Origin: Scleromitrula shiraiana
Taxonomy: Eukaryota > Ascomycota > Leotiomycetes > Helotiales > Sclerotiniaceae
Length of the DNA: 64,000 bases
Assembly: GCA_028455995.1 (NCBI GenBank)
Contig: JABELC010000006.1
Span: 1,054,001 to 1,118,000, forward strand
Reading direction: 5' to 3'
A program made the translations under genes and the position numbers. Shown in pieces: positions 11,832 through 23,640 of the stretch. The notes under the pieces are model-generated. The model was not told the origin of the DNA. It was given only the letters and a program-made list of their open reading frames with translations, and made no database searches. Every line of letters begins with the position of its first letter. The stretch's first letter is position 1.

Positions 11832-12823
11832 GTCAAAGATGGTGTGGAAATGGAAGCGGAAATGATTTGGTCAAAGGAATGGGTGTGTTGGGATGGGATT
11901 TATATGGTGGTGTGGGTGGCTTGATTCGAATTGAACTAGTTTGGATGGCTGGGAATTGGGATTTTTTACTTACGAATGATAATGTTTTTACGTTTATTTC
12001 TTTTGACCTATGTATAGGAGATAGGAAATGTGGAGGAAGAAAGGTGGGGAGGGTCAGTTATGATACCAAAACATCTAGACATAGATCTAGATAATGTTTC
12101 TTCATTTATTTATGAGGATGGGAGGTTTCAGCACCGGAGAGATGATTGGATTGGATAGGATAGGATAAGCTAGATAGGATCACGAATGAATGAATGGAAT
12201 GTGATGATCTTAAGAGCATAGCTCACAAATTCTACGGCTCCGTTCCCTCCTACTCTCTAGCTAGTAAGTTGAGACTTCACAAACAAAGGATATATAAAAT
12301 AGAATGGCACATATAACGTGGCAAGTGTCTATGTATTCAGATGATATATTCCATCTCTGCTAGAAAGATAGTAGCACCCTGTCCTATGAAAGAAAGACGA
12401 ACCAACGTTCCTCGGTCCCCGAAAATGAACGATAGAGAAACATATAGTTCCATCCATGTCATAAGAACGAGTGCTATGTAGATACAGAAAAAGAGGCTAC
12501 ATAAAAGAACATTCATAGTATACATCGATATGGTGGGTATATATTCCATAAAGAAAGCATCAGAAAGAAACTTCTCCGCCCAATCCAATCCAACGCTGCC
12601 ACCCCCAACCAACTCCAATCCTATCCCGACCAATTCTTCCCTTTCCTTGTGTCCTTCCTTTAAAACCTTTCCTGAAATATACGTGCGCCTCGAATAAATA
12701 AATGAATCAACAGAATCCCAACTTCCCCATTTTGAGTAATCTTCATGCCAATCCCCAAACTTTTAACACCTTCCCCCAATCCAACACAATCTAGCCCACC
12801 CCATGATCGCCTCTCATCCCAAT
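11832..12823. other. Convergent 3' intergenic region
   Basis: Lies between the ends of the MARVEL-like gene and the minus-strand gene at 12824. Probably holds both 3' UTRs. Short open frames on both strands look non-coding. No repeat family was recognised. Confidence 0.5.
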
Positions 12824-13288
12824 CTAACCCGTCATCTGTCTCCTTCGCTCATAAGGCGGAGCAGGCGCTACCCTTCTTGGAATAAAAAACTCCGGATTCT
12901 CGTAGAAATAATCGGGTGCGCGACGCGGATGAGAGGGCGATAGGAAGATGTGTAGGGAACTTGGGTGGAGACTTTCGAATCGGGAGGGGGGAAGGAGGTA
13001 TGGTGATGTGCTTGGTGAGGATGAGGGGTGGGTATATGTATAAGTGAAAGAAGAGGTTGAGTTTGAGCGGTGGAGGAGTGAGAAAGATGGGGATGGGGAT
13101 TGGGATGGGGAGGAAGTGGTGGAGGATTGGGAGGAGGTGGATGTTGTTGATGAGGTAGAGGAGGATCGGGTAAGTGGTGCGGGGGGGTTGTGCATGTTCT
13201 TGGGAGTTTGAGGGGATGGTGTGGTGGTATGAGATGGTGACGAGGTAGAGGTAGAGGTAGAGGTTTGAATCATTGAAGTGTAAGACAT
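12824..13288 (-). CDS. Ser/Thr/Pro-rich small hypothetical protein, 154 aa
   Basis: A single exon with a clean ATG at 13288 and a TATATAAGG box about 45 bp upstream. The first 100 residues are almost entirely Ser, Thr and Pro (low complexity). The last 45 residues are more varied (SLHIFLSPSHPRRAPDYFYE, then FFIPRRVAPAPPYERRR), which suggests a short conserved functional end. No signal peptide or helix is seen. The function is unknown. Low-complexity frames can be spurious, but the promoter and structured tail argue for a real gene. Confidence 0.6.
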   Translation of the reverse strand: MSYTSMIQTSTSTSTSSPSHTTTPSPQTPKNMHNPPAPLTRSSSTSSTTSTSSQSSTTSSPSQSPSPSFSLLHRSNSTSSFTYTYTHPSSSPSTSPYLLPPSRFESLHPSSLHIFLSPSHPRRAPDYFYENPEFFIPRRVAPAPPYERRRQMTG

Positions 13289-13879
13289 ATTGATCTATAT
13301 GATTGATGTTACTCGTTGCGATAACCTTATATAGCGAAAACGAATTGCAAATGAATCAATACGAGTTAGATTCAACAAACAAATAACAAAAAGTAATCTT
13401 GAGATTTTCAAACAAACATATGTATGTAGAAAACAAGAATCATTCAAACCTACCATCTCCAATTTCATACGAGCAATACCTCCCCTCTATATGTAAAAGT
13501 TCAATTGAGGCTCATCAATCCTTCACGCAAAAATATAACATAATCGACCATACCATACCGACCCGATTAGCCATCCTCACCTCTCCATCTACCAATTTAG
13601 GAGTACAAAAAGAATGAATAAGAAGATGAGTTATTTTCTGACTATTCTTCCTATTGATGAATTGATAACGATAAGCCAACCTTGGAAGTGTGGGGTGAGG
13701 AAAGTGGAGTGCGGTGGAGATTTTAGTCCTTGATGTTTATAGTGTTAGACGCCGATGTGGGTGGGTAGCGGGGGTAGATGGTGGGAATTGACGAATTAGA
13801 CGAAGGGGGATCGGCTACCCTTAATTACATACATGTTACATACAGTATTAGGCAACTTATATTTAAGCGAGCTTAAAAT

Positions 13880-15190
13880 CACCCCAATCTATTATCGCAC
13901 CATCATTTTTTTAAATTTAATTAAAAATCAATTAATAATTATAATTTTATAATTTTAATAGAGTAGAGAGTTTATAATTCAATTTATAATATAATATAAA
14001 TTCTATAATAATAATATTATAATAGAATTTAATATTTTATATATTATTTTTATGCGGCTATACAAGCCTCGATTTTATTAAGCATATTAAAATATAAATT
14101 TCTAAATAAAGAATTATTTAATGTATTCTATATTGCTTATAAATAAGATTTTAGATATTGTTAATTATTTTTTATTTGCTTTTTTATATATTTAAATTCT
14201 AGAAATATTTTTATCATTTTTATTTTAAAATGATATTAGATATGTTTAATAAGATTGAGATTAAAGGAATATAAGGGCCAATTAATAATTAAAAAGATTT
14301 TTCGATTTTCAAATTATTCTTTTACTTTATAGGTGTGATGTATAGGTACATTATTTTGTTGAAATTGATATTCTGGATTTAATTATTCGAATATAAATTG
14401 AATTTTTGCATTAAGTATTTTAAAGTATAAGTTTGTATTATACCTATATTTTTTTGATTTAAAATCTTGATTTATTATATATAAATTTGTATGTTTAGTA
14501 TTCTAAAAATATTTTTAGACTATAATCTTTATATTTTTATGTATATTATAAGTTTGCATTATTTTAGGATTGTATGCTTTATTTAAAATGTAGAATATCC
14601 ATTTTTGCTGATTACTCCGCCTTTGTTTAATAGAACACTCGTTACTCTAATAGATCAATTCCTATTTCTTTATGGTCTACTTTTTTTGTTTTAGGCATTA
14701 TACAAACTGTTTAAACATGTGTTTTAGCGTGAATTCTAATTTCTTTTTAGTTTTTCAATTAGATATTTTATATGTTTTTAGAATCTTTTTAATAGTAATG
14801 ATCGAGTATTGTATTTTATATATATTAATTGTTTTTTAATAAATTATTTTTAAATATAATTATACAAAATATATAATAAAACGTTTGTTTTGATTAATAT
14901 ATGATTTTTATTGAGAGGTTTAAAGTAAAGATTTTTTTTTGTTGTGTAATTTGTTTTGCTGTATAATGTATTGAATCATGTTTTTATTTAAATTGAGGTC
15001 TTTAGTGATTTTGTACGAATTAGCCTTTTTTTTTGCTTTGCTAGCGATTTTATTATGTTGATATGGGCTAAGGTGCTGCTCTTTAATCCTATTATCACTT
15101 ATTGAACGTAAAGAAATGCGTATTGAAAGCATTGTGGTTGATATAAAAAAGGTATAATCAAGGTTCGACGCGTAAAAATACGTTTTTTTA
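13880..15190. repeat. AT-rich, C-depleted island (probable RIP-degraded DNA)
   Basis: About 1.3 kb made almost entirely of A and T, rich in TA and poor in C and G on both strands, with sharp edges against normal-composition DNA. This is the usual footprint of repeat-induced point mutation of an old transposon in ascomycetes. I cannot recognise the parent element. An old insertion reaching extreme AT by other mutation bias is an alternative. Confidence 0.65.
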
Positions 15191-15682
15191 AAATTCGCTT
15201 AAATATGTGTTGTGGGTCACTGTACATACTGTACTGACTGTACTGATAGTTGATTGAGTGATCTGTGCGATCTTGACATCTACTTCCTTAATAGAGTGAC
15301 TTCGACTTCGGTGGGAACTGTTGAAGTTCTGAATGTCCATTAAATTTATATACAATCAAACATATATTTAATCTTCAGATTTACCATATCTATATTGCAT
15401 CTAGTCATTGAAAATAAGTCTAGTCTGGGAACATTTGAATGTCTATTAGAAACAAATATTCAAACGCAATGTAATGAATATATGTTGAGATATCTTTCTT
15501 TCGAAGAGATATTAAAAAGTGGTTTATTTCAGTGGATTAACAAATGTGCTGTTTCCATTTACATAGTGATTATTTTCTATACTATCATAGCACAACCGAC
15601 TAAACATATGAAGAAAAAATTAATGTCCGCATTACACATCACTAGATATCTATCCTCAATATCTTATTTACAACAGTAAATA

Positions 15683-15741
15683 ACATCACATCACATCACA
15701 TAAGATCACATCACATCACATTATATCACATCATATCACAT
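15683..15741. repeat. (ATCAC)n imperfect pentanucleotide repeat
   Basis: About eleven copies of ATCAC/ATCAT with small interruptions. Non-coding microsatellite. Confidence 0.85.
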
Positions 15742-17114
15742 ACTAAGACAATCAACCTACAAACAAAAAAAAAGTCATCCATTCCATGACCACCTACATA
15801 AGTAACAAACGACCAATATATTGACCTTTATTAGGAGCAACTAACTAGCGCCTTTCTTGTTATATACCTATATATATGTTTCTATTTCTAGAAACGACCT
15901 ATATTATCGGCCTACCATATCTATTGAGCCTCCCAACATTACCGCTGTCAAACACAGGTAGGATGGATTGGGCTGTTTTTGATGGGAATTGTTTTATTGT
16001 GTGATCTTGTTATTTGGTCATTTTGTACGATGCCGGATAGGGGGTATTGAATGGATAGATAGCGGAATTATATGCATACATGCTTCTGTTGTTATTTTGT
16101 GTGTTGCGTATGAGCGACCGAATAAGCGCTTAGGGATGATAGATGAGTAAGGAAGGGGTATATATATGTTTGGTAAGCTTATGATTAATGGTGGTCGGGA
16201 TGAAGTTCGCATATTGTAAGACCTTCTTTTGATGAGGTAAGGATAGTGGATAGATAATGTTGGTTTGGATAATATCGAGGGGATTTCTTGATAATAGGCA
16301 TTGATGTTTACTAGTTTCCTCACATATTCTCAAATCTCAAGTGAGGTAGAATAGATTATCGTGGGAAATATAGGTGATGTAAGAAGGAATTGTAAGATGT
16401 TGGCTTTATGTTCAACGTGTTGCTATATAAGTGGTATGATTATCATTTATATCTAACTTTTATAAATTTTATGATGTTGGATGTATGTCGACTCAATTCA
16501 TTTTCGAATGTCCAATCAATATATGGATATGTAAACATATCTACAGGGTATTTCTTTTTTCAATGTCTGTATGATACATAAGAATTAATATGTGTTTTAT
16601 ATTATGTTACGCTGAATGTTCATTTGTAGTGCAAGCATCCAGATTAGAGTATGTAGTGATTGCATATCATCAGATTGGACATTCAGAACTTTAGTAACTT
16701 CTGTATGTAGACTCATACAATTTACATAGGAGAGATAAAGTCTTCGTATGGTCATTCTGAATTTTATCCTTTTTGGCAAGGAAATGGGGGTTGAGTGTAT
16801 GTATATTTGTAGGAGGAATTAGAATTTGAGCGATAGAGGGTTGAGAGATGAGGAGGAGGTGGTGGGAGGTTGGGGAGGAGGCAAGTGCAGCTTTCCCTTT
16901 GGATAGGTTAGGAGCAATGCTTACTTTGCTTCGTGATCGCAGTTGCTGCTTGCGGCGAATGAAGTTTGTATTTACCAATGATTGACTACCTGTACAAGTT
17001 TCAGGGTCATTCCTTTCTCTTTTTTACATCAACACAACCATCATTATCATCAGCATCAGCATCATCAGCGAATTATTCATTATCATTATATATGTTATAT
17101 AATAGCGTTTAAAT

Positions 17115-17374
17115 ATGATTAATGGAACGATTGGTTTTGCCGCGAGGGCGTTAGGGGCGGCGTTAGGGGGATTGGCTGGGACGTAAGTTTGCACATAAAG
17201 TTTATGCTCAGATGTTTTATAGATTGACTTTGATGTTGTTGAAAGGAACGTGGCTTGGAAGAATTGACTGGAACTATGAATGAGCAGATGGTGAATTGGA
17301 GAGCGCAGGAATCAAATCTGATGATTGTTAAACAAGAAATCAGAACAAGGGTGGTGATAGTCAAGCGATTCTGA
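17115..17374 (+). pseudogene. Candidate small spliced gene, frame lost at the junction
   Basis: A (CATCAG)-rich leader precedes ATG 17115. The frame gives an Ala/Gly-rich helix-like start (MINGTIGFAARALGAALGG) up to a GTAAGT donor at 17183. The best acceptor is GAAAG ending at 17245, after a TTGAC branch-like site. The following frame 17246-17374 reads like coding sequence (ERGLEELTGTMNEQMVNWRA and on to a TGA), but it needs a phase-0 junction while the donor leaves phase 2. Joined as written, the product stops after seven more residues. It is either a decayed gene, a sequence error, or a gene whose real junction I have missed. Confidence 0.35.
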
Positions 17375-18300
17375 GGAAGGGGGTTGTTGTACTAAACAAG
17401 TCGTTGAGTTTAACAGATTTAGGGATGGGCTCGGAGTAGCGCTAGTGAGGATGATTTTGGTTATTGTTATCATGCAGGTGGCGACAATTGGTGATGATAG
17501 TCATTTGCGTTGATTATGGTGGTTTAATATGTATAACAAAAATACTATGACCTACACGGAGATATGGTTGGCAGAGATGCTGATGAGCATGTGTTGAACA
17601 CAAGGAAAGAAGATATTTAGAAAGATCAGAAGTATTATAGACTTAATACGTGGCTTATTTAATGTTAGCTAGTTGGTTAGAACTATGTAGAATTTAGAAT
17701 TATTTCTATCATCAATTCTATAAGAAATCATGATTGAACTTGTAATAATTGATATTAAAGGAGCTTGAGATGTCGATAAAGAATGTGTCTGTAGTATATA
17801 ATCTGGCTACTTATTATATAATCTTACATAGTAGGCTCGGCTCGGTAGATAAATTTGTATTCTAAATGAAAAATGAGAACAGTTGCGACTATGCTTGTAA
17901 GAAGTACTTGAATAGATTGATCATTAATTTAACAAAAAAGACAACAAGAAGTGAAAGTTTATCATTTATCCAACAAAGTTTACTATGTTTGTTCAAAATC
18001 TTTCTCATTGTATGATTTATCCAACAATATACTAGTGCATATGTATTTAGGGTCGCGGATGTTTTCTGCCTGTATCGATATGATGTGTATGTACATGTTC
18101 CAAGAGATCTGGCGATTTCGGGGCGAGAAAAGTGGTTTCTTTACTATATCTAACTAGCTACTGCTTACAATCTCTATCTCTTTCTGGGAGTGCTCTGCGG
18201 TATTTGCTCGTTGCTAAAAGTAATAAGCATCTCGTTGGATGATGGTTGTCTGTTTCCAGCTTCAACTTCTATATCAACTTCGTCTCTTCTTATTATTCCT

Positions 18301-19706
18301 TCATTCCTCTGCAATTGTCACATCCGTCTTTACCAAAATAGTCATCCCATCTCCTTCTTGATCTTCACTTTTACCATTGCGACATTGCATTTCTATATCC
18401 TGATTACTTTCATTCATACTTCGGTCCTTAATTTGCTCAGTCGAAATATCCTCAGACATGCGTGTATATAAACTCGAATTCCTTACTGTCTTGGAGCGAT
18501 TTGGTAGTATGTTTTTCGCACTGGGAGTGTTATTCGATTTAGCAGTCGCATTGCTTTTTATGTAGTATCCTGGTGAGTTATAATCCGGAGCAGATGATGA
18601 ATCTTGGGAAGAAAAATAACGCTTAAAGAGGGGTTGAAGAAGAGGGAGATTGCCGCATGTTATCCCAATTCCTTCTTCCATATAGGTCCAGACACCGCCT
18701 TCGACTTGAGTGACTAATTCAAAGTTAGCAATGTATCAATATGGAAAAGAAACTAACGTTCTTACAGGTCAAATCGGTATCATCGATTGAGAATAAAGCA
18801 ATTAGACGAATTATGCTTGTAATTATCACACTATTTTAGCGCTCCCGTTAGTTTTCTTGACTATCAACGACAACCTGAAGAAAGCATCATGACTTACAAA
18901 ACTCCCACGGCAAAGATACCCATTAAAGCGAATTTCTTTCTCTTGTTCATGTGCAAGTGCCAAATCATAGGAATCGGCATAAAAAGAATCACTACATCAC
19001 CAACAAAACTCAAAAAACCGTTCGTAAAGGAGACGGTTTTCAGCGCATTTGGGACACAATGACCCTTCTGATTCTTATTCCAGAAATATGAGATAGGTGT
19101 ACATTCAAATGTACTCGCCCCTAATGCTCCAATCGTCCATAAAATGGTATATATCCAGATACCCAAGGCGAAACGTTTGAAAGTTTGGGTAGGAAAAAGG
19201 CGCCTGTATAGCAGAATGATCGAAGACTTGAGACACACAAGACAAAATGGTTGAAATCTTTGAATCAACCATATTGACTTTTTTGCCGCAGGATATGTTA
19301 GTTATCTTGATCTGTTAGATGAGAGGGGGTATCACGAACAAAGCTTAAACGTTTTCGATTGTCTTTGGAAACGTTGACTTCATGTTCTCCCAATCCGACA
19401 CTTAATCCTATTTTCATATCAATTAGATTATTCTGATATCAAGGTAGGTAGGAAAGTATAAGACCACATTCATGATCTTATATAACACATACCATAAAAT
19501 TGGGGAACCAAACTCCCATAGCTAAATAGCAAAGCAGCGCCCATGAGCCAGTCCTCGGCTCCTATCTTGGAAACTGTGAGTCGTCTTGCGATCAACCTCA
19601 ATGCATAAGAGACGTGCGAAAGGACAATCATCAAAATCGTTGTGACCAGCACTAGCGTTCTCTTTCCTTGCACATCCAAGTTATCAAGAGTCACTGCACT
19701 ACCCAT
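18301..19706 (-). CDS. SAT4-family rhodopsin-like integral membrane protein, 379 aa
   Basis: Five exons on the minus strand: 19706-19493, 19407-19340, 19277-18898, 18830-18766 and 18713-18301. Every intron starts with GT and ends with AG. CTAAC-type branch sites are visible in introns 2, 3 and 4. The protein has the seven-helix pattern of the fungal SAT4/rhodopsin-like (PTH11-related) family. Signature pieces are RRLTVSKIGAEDWLMGAALL after helix 1, GLSVGLGEHEV after helix 2, LKSSIILLYRRLF in helix 3-4, FECTPISYFWN, SIIRLIALFSIDDTDLT, and VEGGVWTYMEEGIGITCGNL before the last helix. The hydrophilic tail is Ser/Asn-rich. The family is plasma-membrane and often receptor-like; ligand unknown. It lies beside the AT-rich repeat island. 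Confidence 0.88.
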
Positions 19707-19939
19707 TTCGAATCATAAAGACTGGACGATATACAGATTGAATTATTTTGAACGGTTCAACTTGATGTTTTGCACATGCTTAAGTGAAGTGGGACCTGAG
19801 ATGAGTGTGTACATAACATGAATAATAACCTTGAAGTTGTGGTTGATCTCTTGCCTGATATAGAATTTCAATCTTCAGGTGTCAAGAGTGAACTCCTGAA
19901 ACGACAGTGTCTAGATATATACAGAAAGGAGTCCATGTA

Positions 19940-19969
19940 CGGAAATCTGATTCAGACTCTAGTGGAATA
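19940..19969 (+). repeat. Solo terminal repeat of a MITE family
   Basis: Contains TCTGATTCAGACTC and flanking bases that match both ends of the 105-bp element at 60077-60181, again directly after a TA. No opposite end was found nearby, so this is a solo or interrupted end. Confidence 0.6.
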
Positions 19970-20265
19970 GAGTGTTTTTGCAAAAAAAATACAGACAATA
20001 TACTGGTAGTGGATACATTTTTTCTCAAAATGGTATAGAGGCCAGGCTAGAAGATCACTATCAGTCTTTTATCAACTTTTATCATAAGTATCATAATAGT
20101 ACTAGTAGAGATGAATTAGATTTAATCTACTAGTAGTGTTTTTAGTTACTTAATTCAGACTTGATCTAGATTAGTTTTATTAAATTTATTTTTTCTAAGA
20201 GTATTTCAAGTTACTAGTACACCAAGTTCTATCTGTATCATATTCAAGTTTTTGCAAAAACACTT
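19970..20265. mobile_element. TA-flanked MITE-like element of about 296 bp
   Basis: The left end AGTGTTTTTGCAAAAA (19971-19986) and right end TTTTTGCAAAAACACT (20249-20264) are perfect 16-nt inverted repeats. A TA dinucleotide flanks each side, as expected for Tc1/mariner-type insertion. The interior is AT-rich and non-coding. It sits at the edge of the AT-rich island and may have inserted into the solo repeat at 19940-19969. Confidence 0.55.
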
Positions 20266-20847
20266 TAATAGCACCTTGTTGAATAGTTACTATGGGACGT
20301 CTAAGGCTGATTAAGCTTAGTAATTAGATCTAACTTGAATTAGGCCCGATAAGATTTGATAACTTGAAAGTCATTATATTTAAAATTTAAAAGATTTTAT
20401 TGACTTTAATTTTCAAAAGAGACTCGGAATCATTGACAGTGACTCGAATTTCGAAAAAAAATTTAATGTTTTTATTACTAATACTATTAGTATTAAGATT
20501 TATATATAAATTTTAATTAATATACTACTAGTAGTACTAATTTTTTTATAGTAATTATCATTCAATAAGTTTTTATTCAAGTTATTTCAAGTAGTAGATT
20601 AAATGATATTTTAAATACTAGTATAAATAATGATTTATTTAATTTGAATTTAAACTTTTTAAAAAAAGTTTATTTTAATATTTAATCTAGTAGTATATTA
20701 TTTTTAATATATTTTTATAATTTTTATTTAATTATTTTTCAAGTTTATTATTTTTCTTGAACTTGAATATTATTAATAAAGTTAAATTATATTAAGATTT
20801 AGGAAATTCAAGCTAAAAATGTGAAGTTATAATATTAATTTCGATAT

Positions 20848-23400
20848 ATACTCGATTGAATCAAAATTCAAGTTGAAGCACGCGTAAAATAAACGAATTG
20901 CATCAAAATCGACGATTTTGTACACTGGCAAATCACCTCTTACTACTAGTAGTGCTCGGTTAAATTAAAATTGAAGCATGCGTAAATTACCGAAAAACCC
21001 TCGCAATCGACGATTTTATACAACTTGAAATCACCTTTTGCGTCCGAGTCGACATAAATAAATCGATCAATTATTTATAGAATTATTTAAGATATTGAAT
21101 ATGAATTATTTTTATATTGAAGTATTTATTACTGATAATTCAAGATTACTAAATAATGATTTTAAAATTTATTATCTTTAATTATTAAATACTAGTATTT
21201 GAAAATAAAAATCATATAAAATATTATAATTTTAATTTAGTTTAAATTAAATAAATTATTATATTAAAAAATAACAAAGATATATTTAGTAAATATATAG
21301 AAGACAAACTTTTATTTAATATAAATATTATATTTTAAAATTCAATATAATATTATTAAAGAATCGAAATTAAAAAAGTATTTTAAATTCTTTAACTTCA
21401 AGTTCAAGTTGAATCATTATTAGTAATTATCATTGATTATTAATTACTAACAAGAATATATTACTACTAGTACTAGTATTACTATTACTAGTAGTAGTAA
21501 TAATTAACTTTAAATTGAATTAATAGAATTTATTTTATATAGTTATATTATTTCATAACCACTACTAGTAGTAATCAACTTTATTATCAATTTTATTAAT
21601 TTTATCAACAATCACGATTATGAAAAAATTAAAGTTTAAAAGATATTTTGAATTTTTTAAAAACTTTAAGAATACTAGTACTAAAAATTTATTTAAATTA
21701 AAATGATGTTAAATGATATTTCAATATAATAATTATAAAAATATAAATTGTTATTATATTACTATATAGAAATTTAAAATAATCTTGATAATAATATCAA
21801 TGATTTTCAAAAATTAAAATTATAATAATAATATTTTCAGTGATATTTATACTAGTAAACAATATTATATAGTATTGCTACTACTAGTAATAGTATATAT
21901 TTTTTGATTTTCAAGTTATCATTATATTATAATTTTGTATGTATTTTTAGTATATATATTATTTATATTAAATAATTTGAAAGACTTTTTTTATTGACAA
22001 GTTATATGATACTAGTATTTAAATATATTTTCACAGGTTATTTTCTAATATACTCGGTCAAATTAAAATTGAAGCACGCGCAAAATAAGCGAATCGCTTC
22101 AAAATCGACGATTTTGTACAAATCACCTCTTGCGCTAATGTAAATAAATCATTCAATTATTGATAAAATTATTTAAGATTATAAATGTAAATTACTTTTA
22201 TATTTAAATACTTATTATTAAAATTTAAAGATTAAATAATGATTTTAAAATTTATAATATTTAATTCAATACAAAGTAAAAATCATACTAATATACTATA
22301 TTTTTAATTTAATTTAAATCAAGCAAATTATTATATTAGAAAATAATAAAGATATATATGAATATATAAAAAATATACTTTTATTTGATATAAATATTAT
22401 ATATATTAAAAATACATAAAAAATATAATATAATAAAGTTAAAAAGAGTATATATAATGTTTACAAACACTAAGCACCATCATAACTTCGATTTTTAAAA
22501 ATCATTAAAATCACTTCAAATTTTTATATATGATAATTTATATCCTTATAATTACTATATTAAAATATTATTTAATATAATTTTGATTTGAATGAATTAT
22601 TAAAATTTTTAAAGATTTTAAAGAGTTAAAAATACCCTTAAAACTTCGACTTTTCAAGACTATTATATTATATTTTAATATATAATATTTATATTAAATA
22701 AACGTTTTTCTTTTATATATTCATATATATCTTCATTATTTTTTAATATAGTAATTTGCTTGATTTAAATCAATTTAAAATTATAGTATTTTTATATGAT
22801 TTTTACTTTATATTCAAATAAATATTATAAATTTTAAAATCATTATTTAATCTTTAAATTTTAATAGCAAATATTTTAATATAAAAATAATTCATGTTTA
22901 ATATTTTAAATAATTCTATAAATAAATGATCGATTTATTTACATCGGCGTAAGAGGTATTTTGTATAAAATCGTCGATTTTGAGGGTTTTCGGCAATTGG
23001 CGCGTGCTTCAATTTTAATTTAACCGAGTACTCGAGTAGAATATTCAATTGAAAGAAGTTAAAAATAAATTCAACTTGAAATTAAAGTATGAAATGTCAA
23101 ATTAAATAATATTTTAACATAATACTACTAGTAGTATTAATATTTTAGATTTACTATAAAAGAATATCTTAATTAAAAAATATATATATAATTATATAAT
23201 TATATAATTCAATGAATTAAAATAATTAAAATGATATTAATTAGTATATTTTACTTGAAGTAACTTGAATACCAGTGATATTAATCAATTTCAAGTTATT
23301 TAGTACTAGTATATTGATATGAGGTGATTTGTACAAAATCGTTTGATTTTGAGGTTTTTTCGGTAATTTGCGCGTGCTTCAATTTTAATTTAACCAAGTA
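20848..23400. repeat. AT-rich island with five degenerate copies of one repeat
   Basis: An AT-saturated block with five copies of a conserved head (ATTGAAGCACGCG, then TCGACGATTTTGTAC, then ATCACCTCTT). Heads on the plus strand begin near 20851, 20955 and 22053. Inverted heads end near 23030 and 23400. The copies at 20955 and 22053 share about 400 bp of body in the same orientation; the copy at 22650-23030 shares the same body inverted. Copies differ mostly by C/T and G/A changes, as expected after RIP. No open reading frame survives. The parent element is unknown. Confidence 0.75.
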
Positions 23401-23402
23401 TA

Positions 23403-23640
23403 GTTTAGTATTATAGAGTACATCAGCGAAAAATTTTCCTGGCGATTATCTACCCATGTTAGTCGATGGTTGACGTAGTCTAACAAGGGGATCTATGGCG
23501 TATGTCGAAGTTTTTCAAACCAATGGTCGCTTACCGGCTTAGACCCGGTTGTACTGGCCACTAGCTGACCGCCGAGTGATGTTGTCTTACGACGGATTGA
23601 CGGTCGATTGGCAACCAACTGGCTGTTGTAGGCGCAATAC
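23403..23640. other. Normal-composition island inside the AT-rich repeat region
   Basis: About 240 bp with ordinary GC content between AT-rich blocks. It contains no open frame of useful length. It has short repeated words such as GTCGAT and a possible stem pairing GTTAG with CTAAC near 23458-23485. Its origin is unknown. Confidence 0.5.

Larger units (their letters stand above)
13289..18300. other. Gene-poor region of about 5 kb
   Basis: Contains an AT-rich island (listed separately), a pentanucleotide repeat, one decayed small gene candidate at 17115 and no other supported gene. Open frames at 14920-15132, 15395-15679, 16018-16333 and 16691-16978 start at non-ATG codons or are AT-driven and have no recognisable domain. 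Confidence 0.55.

Noticed and set aside
13880..15190. Mitochondrial DNA insertion as the source of the AT-rich island
   Set aside because: No recognisable mitochondrial gene, tRNA or intron core was seen; RIP-type decay explains the composition better.
15395..15679. Plus-strand open frame of 94 codons
   Set aside because: Non-ATG start and AT-driven composition beside an AT-rich island.
15683..15741. Spaced short repeats resembling an array
   Set aside because: A simple pentanucleotide microsatellite without unique spacers; no CRISPR is expected in a fungal nucleus.
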